From assembly GCA_018857735.1 (NCBI GenBank), contig JABMCL010003271.1, forward strand, positions 1,483,501 through 1,547,500: a DNA stretch of 64,000 nt, given 5' to 3'. Within the stretch, counting starts at the first letter, position 1, and every line of letters begins with the position of its first letter. Below, piece after piece: positions 48,865 to 61,984 of the stretch. The stretch is from Alviniconcha marisindica (Eukaryota; Mollusca; Gastropoda; Provannidae). The position numbers were made by a program, and so were the translations under genes. The notes below the pieces were generated by a model, which worked only from the letters and a program-made list of their open reading frames with translations, had not been told where the DNA came from and searched no databases.

Positions 48865-49580
48865 TATTATGAATATGATATTATGATGCTCTTTGTATTT
48901 GATTTGCAATCATGAGATGTGTCCATGTTCCATGTACTGCTGCTTTGGCTGTCTTGATTGCATTAATTGTTCTGGGATGTGTGCATGTTTGCCTGCACTT
49001 TGCTGTTGGCGTTAAATCGTCTGGTGTATGCCTGTTTCATGTATTGATTCTGATGTTCATTCTTGTTCTGAATTGTGAAGTGCTTTGAACCTGTCTAAGG
49101 ATAAGGTGTTACATATTATTATTATTATTGTTATTATTATAACCTGTTAACACTTAACCAAAACCTGTGTCATAATTTTTCTTCTTTTTCTGTAGTACAA
49201 TGCCTCTAGAAAATTGTTTATTTGAAGGTAATAAACTTAATATCATCGGGTGTAATAAAGTTTATGCTCATGGTACTGTTACAGGACAGCAACAGAAGAT
49301 TGGCAGAGAGGGTATTGACAGAGAGAAAATCCAACCAGGAGGTAAGCTTACTGTGGTCAGGCATAGGACAAATGCTCACCTGGACAGTATGTATACATGT
49401 GTATACACTCACTGGACAAATAGGCTTGCCTGGACATATGCTCACTGGACAAATGCTCAGCAAAAATGTGTTGCATCCTGACATTTGATCACTGGGTTTA
49501 CACATAATACTAGTAATACCATTACCTCACACACACAGAGACACAGACACACACACACACACATGCACGCACGCACGCAT

Positions 49581-49617
<37 letters not shown>

Positions 49618-50389
49618 CACACACACACACACACACACACATACATACACACACATATATGCGTGGGCACACACATGCGTACATACACACACACACACAC
49701 ACACATACACACAAAGCAGGACTTACGCTGCATTTGTAAATACTTATTTATAGAACTTGCAGATCTTTTGTGAGACTGTTTTTAAGCCAACTCATGTTTT
49801 TACTTGGTGTCCTCTTTAACTTTTTGTGCCAGAGGATGAGTTTTTTTGTTTGTTTTGTTTTCTGACAAATATTTGTTGTATCCATTGGCATCGGATGGTT
49901 ATCAAATATCAGACGAGAGGCTTTGCCATCACTAGATGGAATTTCATCTGTTGAGGAGTGAGAGAGGAGAGAAGTGTTCAGGACTGTATGAGTGGATCTG
50001 AGTATTTTTTAAAAATTCTCTGGCAGGTTTTTGTAACACAGTTGTGAATTTCCATCAAAAATGATATTTTGCCATTTGATGTCTGATAATTGAGATGGGT
50101 TTCGGAATGTAACACAATTTTGATTAAAATGTTTATTTGATTTAGAACTAAAGTTTGTTAAAGTTGTTGGTAGTGGTTCCTGTGGATGCAAGTTTTACTG
50201 TTTCTGTCTGCAGCTGCCATCAAGGACATGAAACCTACCAGCAATGTTAATATTGTTTTGTCCTGTTTAAAGAAAGGCACTCATGGTTTAACCATTTATT
50301 GCATGTTTTAATTTTTGGTTGATGTTCATTCAGCTTTGTTGTTCTTTTTAGGGATGAAGATATGGACGGACCCATTTGACAGGAAGTGA
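47398..50389 (+). CDS. SMIM20: Small integral membrane protein 20 (MITRAC7), three exons
   Basis: SMIM20 is a small inner-mitochondrial-membrane protein that stabilises newly made COX1 during cytochrome c oxidase assembly. Exons are 47398-47512, 49285-49341 and 50352-50389, joined in phase 1 with GTAAGT and GTAAGC donors. The product is 69 aa; human SMIM20 is 67 aa. One hydrophobic segment spans about residues 9-31 (SIVAVVAVVGGIAAATYPII), followed by the family's YPI motif, a basic helix with GIDREKIQPGG (human has a similar GI..EDVQPPG), and the C-terminus MKIWTDPFDRK, which closely resembles the human KVWSDPFGRK ending. No cleaved presequence is evident, as in the family. ATTAAA at 50,715-50,720 is a candidate poly(A) signal. 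Confidence 0.93.
48090..48222. repeat. AG and TA microsatellites in SMIM20 intron 1
   Basis: Poly-A/(AG)n near 48,091-48,123 and (TA)n at about 48,162-48,221. Poly-C at 47,760-47,772 also lies in this intron. Confidence 0.95.
48590..49140 (+). mobile_element. 3' fragment of a non-LTR retrotransposon (LINE)
   Basis: A plus frame at about 48,676-48,825 reads YSGQRSFSYEGPVTWNNLPF then SIRHTQTYSSFKSQLKAQ. This matches the widespread C-terminal RSF.Y.GP..WN.LP..IR...FK..LK signature of LINE reverse-transcriptase ORFs. It is followed by a (TA)n interruption and by GTGAAGTGCTTTGAACCTGT with an (ATT)n tail at about 49,117-49,139, typical of CR1/L2-like 3' ends. The 5' part is missing, so the copy is dead. 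Confidence 0.75.
49285..49341 (+). CDS. SMIM20: SMIM20 coding exon 2
   Basis: Encodes (R)QQQKIGREGIDREKIQPG after acceptor CTGTTACAG. The donor is GTAAGC. A competing AG four to five bases further in would break the phase with exon 1. Confidence 0.9.
49531..49715. repeat. CA microsatellite, compound
   Basis: Imperfect (CA)n with GCACGCAC and ACATACAT variants in SMIM20 intron 2. Open frames across it are repeat artefacts. Confidence 0.95.
50352..50389 (+). CDS. SMIM20: SMIM20 coding exon 3 (last)
   Basis: Encodes (G)MKIWTDPFDRK then TGA, after acceptor TTCTTTTTAG. The DPF-basic ending is the conserved C-terminus of the family. Confidence 0.93.
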
Positions 50390-52519
<2,130 letters not shown>

Positions 52520-52530
<11 letters not shown>

Positions 52531-53345
52531 TCATGTCATATTGGCATTGCCACAGTGCCAGTCTGCCATCAACTGACCGTTTAACTCATGTTCATGTCAG
52601 ACTGGCATTGGCATTGTCACCAGGGTGAATTACCCAGAGCGTGTCCATGGTGCCAGTCTGCCATCAACTGACCATTTAACTCATGTTCATGTCAGACTGG
52701 CATTGCCACTAGAGTGAAGGCCCAGTGCGTGTCCATGGTGCCAGTTAACTGACCGTTTAACTCAATTTCATCTCAGACTGTCATTGCCACAGTGCAGTTT
52801 GCCATCAACTGACCATTTAATATTCATGTCAGACTGGCTTTGCCACCAGAGTGAAGGCCCAGACTGTGTCCATGGTGCCAGTTAACTGACCGTTTAACTC
52901 ATGTTCATGTCAGACTGGCATTGCCATCAGAGTGAAGGTCCAAAGCGTATCCATGGTGCCAGTTAACTGACCGTTTAACTCATGTTCATGTCAGACTGGC
53001 ATTGCCACCAGAGTGAAGGTACAGAGCGTATTCATGGTGCCAGTTAACTGACCGTTTAACTCGTGTTCATGTTAGACTGGCATTGCCATCAGAGTCAGTG
53101 AAGGCCCAGAGTGTGTACATGGTGCCAGTTAACTGACCGTTTAACTCAAGTTCATGTCAGACAGGCATTGCTTCCAGAGGGAAGGTCCAGAGCGTGTCCA
53201 TGGTGCCAGTTAACTAACCGTTTAACTCATGTTCATGTCAGACTGGCATTGCCACAGTGCCAGTCTGCCATCAGCTGACCGTTTAATGTTCATGTCAGAC
53301 TGGCATTGTCACCAGAGTGAAGGTCCAGAGCGTGTCCATGGTGCC
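52520..53345. repeat. Minisatellite of about 80 bp at the 3' end of the channel gene
   Basis: Units contain GTGCCAGTTAACTGACCGTT, TAACTCATGTTCATGTCAGA, CTGGCATTGCCACCAGAGTG and GTCCAGAGCGTGTCCATGGT, about 10 copies with length variants. The array runs to within about 35 bp of the channel stop codon. Confidence 0.92.
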
Positions 53346-53377
53346 AGTGTGCCGCCGGGTCCGAGCCCAGGTGGTAT

Positions 53378-53532
53378 TCATGTCGGCCTGCCCTTGGGAA
53401 GGACGTGGCGATGTAGAGTGCAGCACACTGCACGTGCTGCCCGCAAGCACAAGACGCACAGCAGCTCCAGAAATTCGGCCACCGACAGCAGGCTGGCTCC
53501 GATGAACAGTCCCATCTGACCGCCCAGCGTGC
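53378..53532 (-). CDS. DEG/ENaC last exon (TM2 and C-terminus)
   Basis: Acceptor TTTTTCAG precedes 53532. Encodes (G)TLGGQMGLFIGASLLSVAEF, LELLCVLCLRAARAVCC and TLHRHVLPKGRPT, ending at TGA 53380-53378. The first 16 bases are tandemly repeated upstream; see the array at 53,533-53,880. Confidence 0.93.
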
Positions 53533-53933
53533 CTGAAAAACACATCACCCTTAAAGTTGAAAAACACACACACCGCCCGTGAAGTTGACCGCCCAGTGTG
53601 CCTGAAGAAAATACATCACTCGTCAAGTTGACCGCCCAGCGTGCCTGAAAAACACACCACCCTTAAAGCTGACCGCCCAGCGTGCCTGAAAAACACACCA
53701 CCTGTCAAGTTGACCGCCCAGTGTGCCTGAAAAACACACCGCCCTTAAAGTTGACCGCCCAGCGTGCCTGAAAAACACATCGCCCGTCAAGTTGACCGCC
53801 CAGCGTGCCTGACTAACACCTGTGACCGCTTAGTATACCTGACAAACACATTAATTTTGACCGCTTAGTATTCCCGACAAACACAAACAAACACAGTTGA
53901 CCACAACACACTCACACACACTCACACACACAC

Positions 53934-53970
<37 letters not shown>

Positions 53971-55829
53971 CACGCACGCACGCACGCACACTTTACTGGA
54001 ACTCGCTTTTTCCGGGCCGTGTGTGTCTTGTATCAATGAGTGTGGATGTAGCTGTGCAATAATGCATGGCTTAGTTTGCATATATTTTAAATTATTGGCC
54101 TCGACTAGCACTGTGTGACTGATCTGATGTTTTTTCTTTCTCGGTGTGCATGTGTATGCCTCAGCGTGTATCTGTTTCCCCTGTGTTGTCTTGTTGCTCA
54201 GTGTAGGCCTTGACTGTGTGACTGCTCTGGTGCCTTTCCATCTCGGTGTGCATGTGTGTATGCCTCAACGTGTGTGTCAGTGTGCACGCACTCAAGCGGG
54301 TGCGTTTGCCGTGTCAGTGTAATGGTATCTCACCCAAAATGGTATCCAGGGTGTATTCTGGAACATGACGCACCTCGTAGCGCACCAAGTCGTCGTAAAA
54401 TATCTTCAGGTTCAAGTAGTTCTTCCTGAAAGTAACATTCACTATAATAATATTAGCATATACAGCTGGGTAAGTCTAGTGTATCCATAATGCATACATA
54501 ATTTCACCTTGATAACCCATGAAAATGACAATGTACTAATTTTCCTACCCCTGATAATTATACCCTATGTGGTTGGTTGGGCTCAAAGCATCAACTAAGT
54601 ACTAATTTTGCGCTACGTACTATGCTGTACTGAGTAAACTTACACTTCTATTGTAGTGGTCAAACACGCTCACCTGCATGTCTACACACACAGCCTATAT
54701 ATAACCAGTGTTTTATGAGCCCAAATGCTTCTCCTCTTAACCATTGCCAAACACACATATAAAAATTATAATACGCACGACAACGAATCGAATCGGGTCA
54801 CTGATGGCGTAGGACAACAGACATCAGACTCTACTCGACACCGGTGACCTGAATTCGATCCAGGTCATTGGTTACTCTTGACGACACACTTCTTTCTCTG
54901 CTTGACACCGCTGACCTAAATTCGATCCAGGTCGATCATTGGTGTCCCATGGCAACACACTTCTTTCTCTGCTTGCCCCGGTGACCTGAATTCGATCCAG
55001 GTCATTGGTTACCTTTGACAACACACTTCTTTCTCTGCTTGGCCACGGTGTCCTAAATTCGGTCCAGGTCATTGGTTACCCTTGACAACACACTTCTTTC
55101 TCTGCTTGGTCCAAGTGACCTAAATTCGGTCCATGTCACTGGTTATCGTTGACAACACACTTCTTTCTCTGCTTGGCCCCAGTGACCTGAATTCGATCCA
55201 GGTCATTGGTTACCCATGACAACACACTTCTTTCTCTGCTTGACACCGCTGACCTAAATTCGATCCAGGTCGATCATTAGTGTCCCATGGCAACACACTT
55301 CTTTCTCTGCTTGGCCCCGGTGACTTGAATTAGATCCAGGTCATTGGTTACTCTTGACAACACACTTCTTTCTCTGCTTGGTCTAGGTGACCTAAATTCG
55401 GTCCAGGTCATTGGTTATGATTGACAACACACTTTTTCTCTGTTTGGCCCCAAGGATCTGAATTCGATCCAGGTCACTGGTTACCATTGACAACACACTT
55501 CTTTCTCTGCTTGGTCTAGGTGACCTAAATTCGGTCCAGGTCATTGGTTATGATTGACAACACACTTCTTTCTCTGCTTGGCCCCAGTGATCTGAATTCG
55601 ATCCAGGTCACTGGTTACCATGACAACACACTTCTTTCTCTGCTTGACCGCGGTGACCTAAATTCGATTCGGGTCACTGCATGGTTACCCATAGCAACGT
55701 GCATCTTACAGAGCTGTTCAACGTTTCTTTTTCTCTTCCCTTTCTTCTGTCTTCTTTTCTCAGACATTTAAGGGATCAGCCTTACGGGACACACACACGC
55801 ACACACACACACACACACACACAACACAC

Positions 55830-55898
<69 letters not shown>

Positions 55899-55912
55899 AC
55901 ACCACACACACA

Positions 55913-55987
<75 letters not shown>

Positions 55988-58900
55988 CACACGCACGCAC
56001 AAACGCACAAACGCAACGCACACACGCACGCGCGCGCATGTTATATACATGTTATATTAACAGAGAGGAAAACGCGCCAGAGAGACGGGGGGCATTCCTC
56101 TTGGTACCACTGTTTGGCCCGACCTCTTTTAGTCCCAGTTCTGGGACCGTTCCCATAATTGAGTTAGACAGCCCCTACAAATCCAGCCTTCTTGGCCCGT
56201 TACCACATTGTCTGGTCAAATATATGTATATATAATACCAGAGTTCTGGACCCACTCACACGGATTATTGGGAACTCGGAAGTTGTCCAGGGAACTAAGC
56301 CAGACCGAGCTGTCTAGCCCACAGAGGTCGATAATTATGCGACTAAATATGTACAGGGAGAGAGACCAGCACACATGCCAACCCCTCGCCTACTATAATG
56401 TTATTACGAACAGTAGCTATAGAGTGTATTGGTGTTGCTACTGAAGCCTTGAACACTTGGAAACTAAACTTGCTATTAAAACTGCGAGGTCGGTACTGAC
56501 TGCATGGACAAGATCTTTTGGATACATATGCAGGCAGCAAAGCTCGTGACTGCCAGAAACACAACTGCCATTAACCCCTTCACTGCTCCAGCCTGTAGAA
56601 TTTCCGGGCTGAAAATTCAGTGCACAAACACGCCCGCTAAAAGTATATTTTGGAGGTTCTGTAACAAATCTAATTTCAATATTGTGCGTTTCGATAAAAA
56701 AAAAAATCCCTTCACATACTAATGCGAAAAATAAAAACAAAAAGGCTTACGGATTCAAATTTCGCACTTTTACTGGGTCGTTCTCAAGTGGCATCATGGC
56801 AGTGAAAGGGTTAATGCCGGACTATACAGCACTATACAACTATTCAGTTCCAAAGAAAGATTTTGCATGAGTACGTGACTGTTAGGAACCTCCTCCGTCC
56901 GACCTGCTTGTGCCGACCTCGATGAGTTGCAGCCTCTCCATCACCTCCCGAGCGACGTCGGAGGGAAACAAGGCGACGGAGACTCTCTCTCGGTACTCGG
57001 TTTTCTGGCACAGGCGCGGGCACGGGCATTCAGTGTTGTTCACTCGTCGTTCCAGCAGAGCTGCAGGACAAACCTGACACTTCAGGCAAGGTTGCATAGG
57101 CTAGCAATGCAGCAACAGGACAAGCTTTACACTTCAGGCAGAGGTTGCATAGGCTAGCAATGCAGCAACAGGACAAGCTTTACACTTCAGGCAGAGGTTG
57201 CATAGGCTAGCAATGCAGCAACAGGACAAGCTTTACACTTCAGACAGAGGTTGCAGCAACAGGACAAACCTGACACTTCAGGCAGAGGTTGTATAGACTA
57301 GCAATGCAGCAACAGGACAAGCTTTACACTTCAGACAGAGGTGGTATAAGCTAGCAATGCAGCAACAGGACAAGCTTTACACTTCAGACAGAGGTTGCAG
57401 CAACAGGACAAGCTTTACACTTCAGGCAGAGGTTGCATAGGCTAGCAATGCAGCAACAGGACAAGCTTTACACTTCAGGCAGAGGTTGCAGCAACAGGAC
57501 AAGCTTTACACTTCAGGCAGAGGTTGCATAGGCTAGCAATGCAGCAACAGGACAAGCTTTACACTTCAGACAGAGGTTGCATAGGCTAGCAATGCAGCAA
57601 CAGGACAAATCTGACACTTCAGGCAGAGGTTGCAGCAACAGGGCAAACCTGACACTTCAGGCAGATGTTGCAGCAACAGGACAAACCTGACACTTCAGGC
57701 AGAGGTTGCAGCAATAGGACAAACCTGACACTTCAGGCAGAGGTTGCAGCAACAGGACAAACCTGACACTTCAGGCAGAGGTTGCAGCAATAGAACAAAC
57801 CTGACACTTCAGGCAGAGGCTGCATAGGCTAGCAATGCAGCAACAGGACAGGTTTTACACTTCAGGCAAGTTGAGGCTGCAAGGTGATGCTAGCAATGCA
57901 GCAACAGGACAAGCTTTACACTTCAGGCAGAGGTTGCAGCAACAGGACAAGCTTTACACTTCAGCAGAGGTTGCATAGGACTAGCAATGCAGCAACAGGA
58001 CAAGCTTTACACTTCAGGCAGAGGTTGCAGCAACAGGACAAGCTTTACACTTCAGACAGAGGTTGCATAGGCTAGCAATGCAGCAACAGGACAAGCTTTA
58101 CACTGCAGACAGAGGTTGCAGCAACAGGACAAGCTTTACACTTCAGAGGTTGCAGCAATAGGGCAAACCTGATACTTCAGGCAGAGGCTGCAGCAACAGG
58201 ACAAGCTTTACACTTCAGACAGAGGTTGTATAGACTAGCAATGCAGCAACAGGACAAACGTTACACTTCAGACAGAGGTTGAAGCAACAGGACAAGCTTT
58301 ACACTTAGACAGAGGTTGCATAGACTAGCAATGCAGCAACAGGACAAGCTTTACACCTCAGACAGAGATTGCAGCAATAGAAAAATCTTTACATTGCAGG
58401 CAGAGGTTGCAACAATAGGACAAACTTAACACTTCAGGCAGAAGTTGCAGCAATAGAAACAATCTTTACATTTCAGGCAGAGGTTGCAACAAAAAAAAAT
58501 CCTGTACACTAGGTCAGTGGTTGCAACAAAAGAAAAGTAACAAATATTTGACACTTCAGACAGATGGTGTGCTAAGTAATAACTGGACAAGCTTTGACAC
58601 TTCAGGCAGAGGTTGCAGTAAAGAACACTAAGCCAAGATCTTTACACTTCGGGCAGAGTTTTGCTTGCAACAGACATATTGACTCAGCTACATGCAGACA
58701 AAGGACAAACTTACACTTCAGGCAGAGGTTGCATAGGCATGCAAGTTGGACAACATACAGACTTACACTTGAGCAGGGTTGCAGACACACTCCAGGACAA
58801 GCTTACACTCGGCAGAGGTTTCTCAAACACAATCGACAACTTACATTTCAGACAGTCTCAACACAGCCGTGGGACAAACTTTACACTTCTGGCAGAGGTT

Positions 58901-60367
58901 CCAACACAGCTGCGGGACAAACATTACATTGAAGGCAGAGGTTCCAGCACAGCTGTAGAACAAACCTTACATTCCAGGCAGAGGTTCCAACACAGCTGTA
59001 GAACAAACCTTACATTCCAGGCAGAGGTTCCAACACAGCTGTAGAACAAACCTTACATTCCAGGCAGAGGTTCCAACACAGCTGTAGAACAAACCTTACA
59101 TTCCAGGCAGAGGTTCCAACACAGCTGTAGAACAAACCTTACATTCCAGGCAGAGGTTCCAACACAGCTGTAGAACAAACCTTACATTCCAGGCAGAGGT
59201 TCCAACACAGCTGTAGAACAAACCTTACATTCCAGGCAGAGGTTCCAACACAGCTGTAGAACAAACCTTACATTCCAGGCAGAGGTTCCAACACAGCTGT
59301 AGAACAAACCTTACATTCCAGGCAGAGGTTCCAACACAGCTGTAGAACAAACCTTACATTCCAGGCAGAGGTTCCAACACAGCTGTAGAACAAACCTTAC
59401 ATTCCAGGCAGAGGTTCCAACACAGCTGTAGAACAAACCTTACATTCCAGGCAGAGGTTCCAACACAGCTGTAGAACAAACCTTACATTCCAGGCAGAGG
59501 TTCCAACACAGCTGTAGAACAAACCTTACATTCCAGGCAGAGGTTCCAACACAGCTGTAGAACAAACCTTACATTCCAGGCAGAGGTTCCAACACAGCTG
59601 CGGGACAAACCTTACATTCCAGGCAGAGGTTCCAACACAGCTGCGGGACAAACTTTACACTTCAGGCAGAGGTTCCAACACAGCTGTAGAACAAACCTTA
59701 CATTCCAGGCAGAGGTTCCAACACAGCTGTAGAACAAACCTTACATTCCAGGCAGAGGTTCCAACACAGCTGTAGAACAAACCTTACATTCCAGGCAGAG
59801 GTTCCAACACAGCTGCGGGACAAACTTTACACTTCAGGCAGAGGTTCCAACACAGCTGTAGAACAAACCTTACATTCCAGGCAGAGGTTCCAACACAGCT
59901 GTAGAACAAACCTTACATTCCAGGCAGAGGTTCCAACACAGCTGTAGAACAAACCTTACATTCCAGGCAGAGGTTCCAACACAGCTGCGGGACAAACTTT
60001 ACACTTCAGGCAGAGGCCCCCCAAACAGCTGTGCTATAAACTTTACACTTCGGGCAAAGGCTCTAATAATCTGCTAGATAAACTAATTGACACTTTAGGT
60101 AGATTTTCTACTACATCTATGGGACCACGTGCATGCTTCAGGCAAACAGTCTTCAAATAGGCACACTCTTCTGACAAATAGGCACACTCTTCATGGTACA
60201 TCAACAGCTGACGTTAACAAACCATTAGTTAAGTTCAACTTTCAAAGAATGTAGTGGACCAAACCAAGGCATGATTTAACAAGCAAGCTCTGTAGATTAC
60301 CTACCAGACTTCGCCAGATAGCAAGTGTACACATCTCGTAGCGTGCACAAGGGCAAATCAGGGTTTG
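53378..60367 (-). CDS. DEG/ENaC-family (ASIC-like) cation channel, last four exons
   Basis: This family forms trimeric plasma-membrane sodium channels gated by protons, peptides or force. Minus-strand exons seen are 60367-60305, 57060-56904, 54425-54334 and 53532-53378; phases agree at all three introns (1, 2, 1). They encode the end of the Cys-rich extracellular domain (NPDLPLCTLRDVYTC; then ERRVNNTECPCPRLCQKTEY and RERVSVALFPSD), the wrist segment (KNYLNLKIFYDDLVRYEVRH), and TM2 with the diagnostic GGQMGLFIGAS and a following SVAEFLELL. The GAS triplet is the selectivity-filter motif of the family. The protein ends about 26 residues after TM2 with a short Cys/Arg-rich tail. Exons for TM1 and most of the ectodomain lie beyond 64,000. 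ASIC, FMRFamide-gated and other ENaC-like subgroups cannot be told apart from this part alone. Confidence 0.9.
53533..53880 (-). repeat. 41-bp array carrying copies of the last-exon 3' splice site
   Basis: Read on the minus strand, each unit carries GTGTTTTTCAG followed by GCACGCTGGGCGGTCA, which is the real acceptor and the first 16 coding bases of the exon at 53532. Six good copies have their exon-like part starting near 53586, 53629, 53670, 53711, 53752 and 53793; two degenerate ones are near 53823 and 53858. The usual period is 41 bp. Confidence 0.92.
53905..53990. repeat. CA microsatellite
   Basis: (CA)n with GCACGCAC variants, inside the last channel intron. Confidence 0.95.
54334..54425 (-). 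CDS. DEG/ENaC penultimate exon
   Basis: Encodes (R)KNYLNLKIFYDDLVRYEVRH then VPEYTLDTILG, matching the family's segment just before TM2. Acceptor TTACTTTCAG, donor GTGAGA. Confidence 0.9.
54838..55690. repeat. 67-bp minisatellite, about 12 copies, in a channel intron
   Basis: Units contain GTGACCTGAATTCGATCCAG, GTCATTGGTTACC and GACAACACACTTCTTTCTCT. Substitutions are frequent. I see no resemblance to neighbouring exons. Confidence 0.93.
55785..56036. repeat. Long CA microsatellite
   Basis: About 250 bp of (CA)n with a few interruptions, in the same intron. The long Thr/His and Cys/Val open frames are artefacts. Confidence 0.97.
56037..56903. other. Channel intron sequence with nothing recognised
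   Basis: Unique-looking sequence without a conserved coding segment; only the donor end of the 57,060 exon borders it. Confidence 0.55.
56904..57060 (-). CDS. DEG/ENaC exon with the Cys-rich CPCPRLC segment
   Basis: Acceptor GTCCTGCAG precedes 57060. Encodes (A)LLERRVNNTECPCPRLCQKT, EYRERVSVALFPSDVAREVM and ERLQLIEVGTS plus two bases. The donor GTCGGA at 56903 is weak but is the one that gives the right phase. The C.CP..C..T.Y pattern is typical of the family. Confidence 0.88.
57061..58600 (-). repeat. 38/54-bp minisatellite derived from the adjacent splice acceptor
   Basis: On the minus strand the units read TGCCTGAAGTGTCAGGTTTG TCCTG, then TTGCTGCAACCTC. The first 25 bases are identical to the end of the native intron before the exon at 57060. 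About half of the units are 16 bp longer (with GCTAGCAATGCAGCAA on plus). Roughly 35 units, diverging toward 58,600. Confidence 0.93.
58600..60040 (-). repeat. 43-bp minisatellite carrying splice-acceptor-plus-exon copies
   Basis: On the minus strand each unit has TTTGTTCTACAG followed by CTGTGTTGGAACC. A subtype reads TGCCTGAAGTGTAAAGTTTG TCCCGCAG, then CTGTGTTGGAAC. This subtype matches the native intron-exon junction at 57,088-57,049 at about 35 of 40 bases. The core 58,930-60,010 has about 25 very uniform copies; 58,600-58,930 is degenerate. Confidence 0.93.
60305..60367 (-). CDS. DEG/ENaC exon encoding NPDLPLCTLRDVYTC
   Basis: Acceptor TTTTCCAG, donor GTAGGT. Encodes NPDLPLCTLRDVYTCYLAKS plus one base. 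The position matches the family's P....C segment between the CxC and CPCP motifs. It enters in phase 1, so at least one more exon lies upstream. Confidence 0.78.
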
Positions 60368-60639
60368 CTGGAAAAGAATAAAAAACAGCTGAAGAAAATC
60401 AACGTAACAAAATGAAAGTACTCGTGACACACGAATTACGTCCTACTATGCCTTTTTCTTACGGCCAAGAGACCATACGTGTTGTTGTTGTTGTTGATGT
60501 TTTTCAATTGTTTTTATACAGTTAAGCTATTATACTTCTTCTTAAAACCAAGCTGCCATACGTTTCTTACATCCAAGCTACTCTACTTTCAGTTGCCAAT
60601 TAAACTGACTTCTCATTTTCGCCATAAATAAAAGCATAG

Positions 60640-60753
<114 letters not shown>

Positions 60754-60799
60754 TTGGTCTTTTTTGTTTGTTTTACAAAAATGAAATACACGAACATTC

Positions 60800-61055
60800 A
60801 CGCGAAAGTGAGACTACAAGTCATGTCATACCTACGACGTCCACACTCCTAAATAGGAAGGGATGAACACTGACGCGTAAAAAACAAACGACAGCCACAC
60901 GACCACTCAGTCTATCCCCCCTCCCTCCCCCCTCCCCTCCCCCCCCCCCCACCTCTCTCACGTCCCCCCCCCCCCCCCCCCCCTGTGTATGGACGAAGAA
61001 TGGGCTGTAAACAAGACGGCACATACGACAGCCAAACCTTTTCTAATGGGATGAA

Positions 61056-61112
<57 letters not shown>

Positions 61113-61260
61113 CGCACCCCTCACACACACACACACACACACAACACAACAACCCCCCTCCCCCTCCCCCCCCCCCTACACGACCACCACCACCACCACA
61201 CACACGACAGCCATACGACCCCTCGATCTCTCTCCCAACCCCAACCCGCCACCACCCGCC
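60800..61260. repeat. C-rich and CA simple repeats with repeat relics
   Basis: C-rich tracts at 60,917-60,983 and 61,152-61,178, and (CA)n at 61,056-61,145. Short phrases CGACAGCCACACG and AAGGGATGAACACT resemble the 84-bp unit further right. Confidence 0.9.
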
Positions 61261-61320
61261 CTCCTTCCAAAGGGATAAACACTCCGGTCAGTATATATTG
61301 GGAGACATCATACCTACAAC

Positions 61321-61495
61321 ACCCATTGTTCAAGAGCTGTGTGAGAGTCGAGGTGGACGTCCTGGGCTGTCCGTCCTAACGAGCCTTCTGGCTTCCGTGG
61401 ACGTAAAGATTTATTGAACCATGCTCATGCATTGATCTCAGCTTGTCCCTAATATGTCAACCGACATCCGAGGACATTAAGCAACACAACCGAAC
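61321..61495. mobile_element. SINE-like dispersed repeat, second copy
   Basis: Matches 7045-7230 in order: GAGCTGTGTGAGAGTC, GTCCTGGGCTGTCC, CTAACGAGCCTTCTGG, GGACGTAAAGA, CTTGTCCCTAATATGTCAAC and GAGGACATTAAGCA. Confidence 0.65.
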
Positions 61496-61499
61496 CGAA

Positions 61500-61984
61500 C
61501 CTACAACAACCCCACGCCCCGTTTAAGGGGCGGACACACGTTACGCACAAGGGACGGAGACGTGACATTACATACGCCAGACAAACGCAGTCTCTTCTCA
61601 AGGAATAAACACTCGCGCCGAAGCAAAACAATTTACTGGACGCCACACGATACAGCCGAAACTAATCGGTTAAAGCAAGGGGAAAGCTGACGTATTCATC
61701 TTTGCTGGTCACTTGTGAACTCCGGCCTTTCCTTCACTTCTGTTCAAACGGCGGGCGCTCATTGCCTGGCGGATACAGTTCATCCTTTCCTAAATGTCAT
61801 GCTGTATTTGGAACGGACAGGTTGAAACCGACGATCTGCGCCGTTTCAGCCCTACAGCTATGCTGACTCACGATCCGTTTGACATTATGTTCGGATGGTC
61901 CTCCCCAAACATACGGCCAAAACGGCTCGTGTATTAGCGCTTTTACTTAGACAGCCACACGCCCTGTGAAGAGGTGAACACTCA
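61500..61984. other. Channel intron or upstream sequence, nothing recognised
   Basis: GC-richer sequence without a conserved coding segment on either strand. Confidence 0.5.

Noticed and set aside
55681..56235. 184-codon Thr/His-rich frame, and Cys/Val-rich frames on the other strand
   Set aside because: These are translations of a long CA microsatellite within the channel intron.
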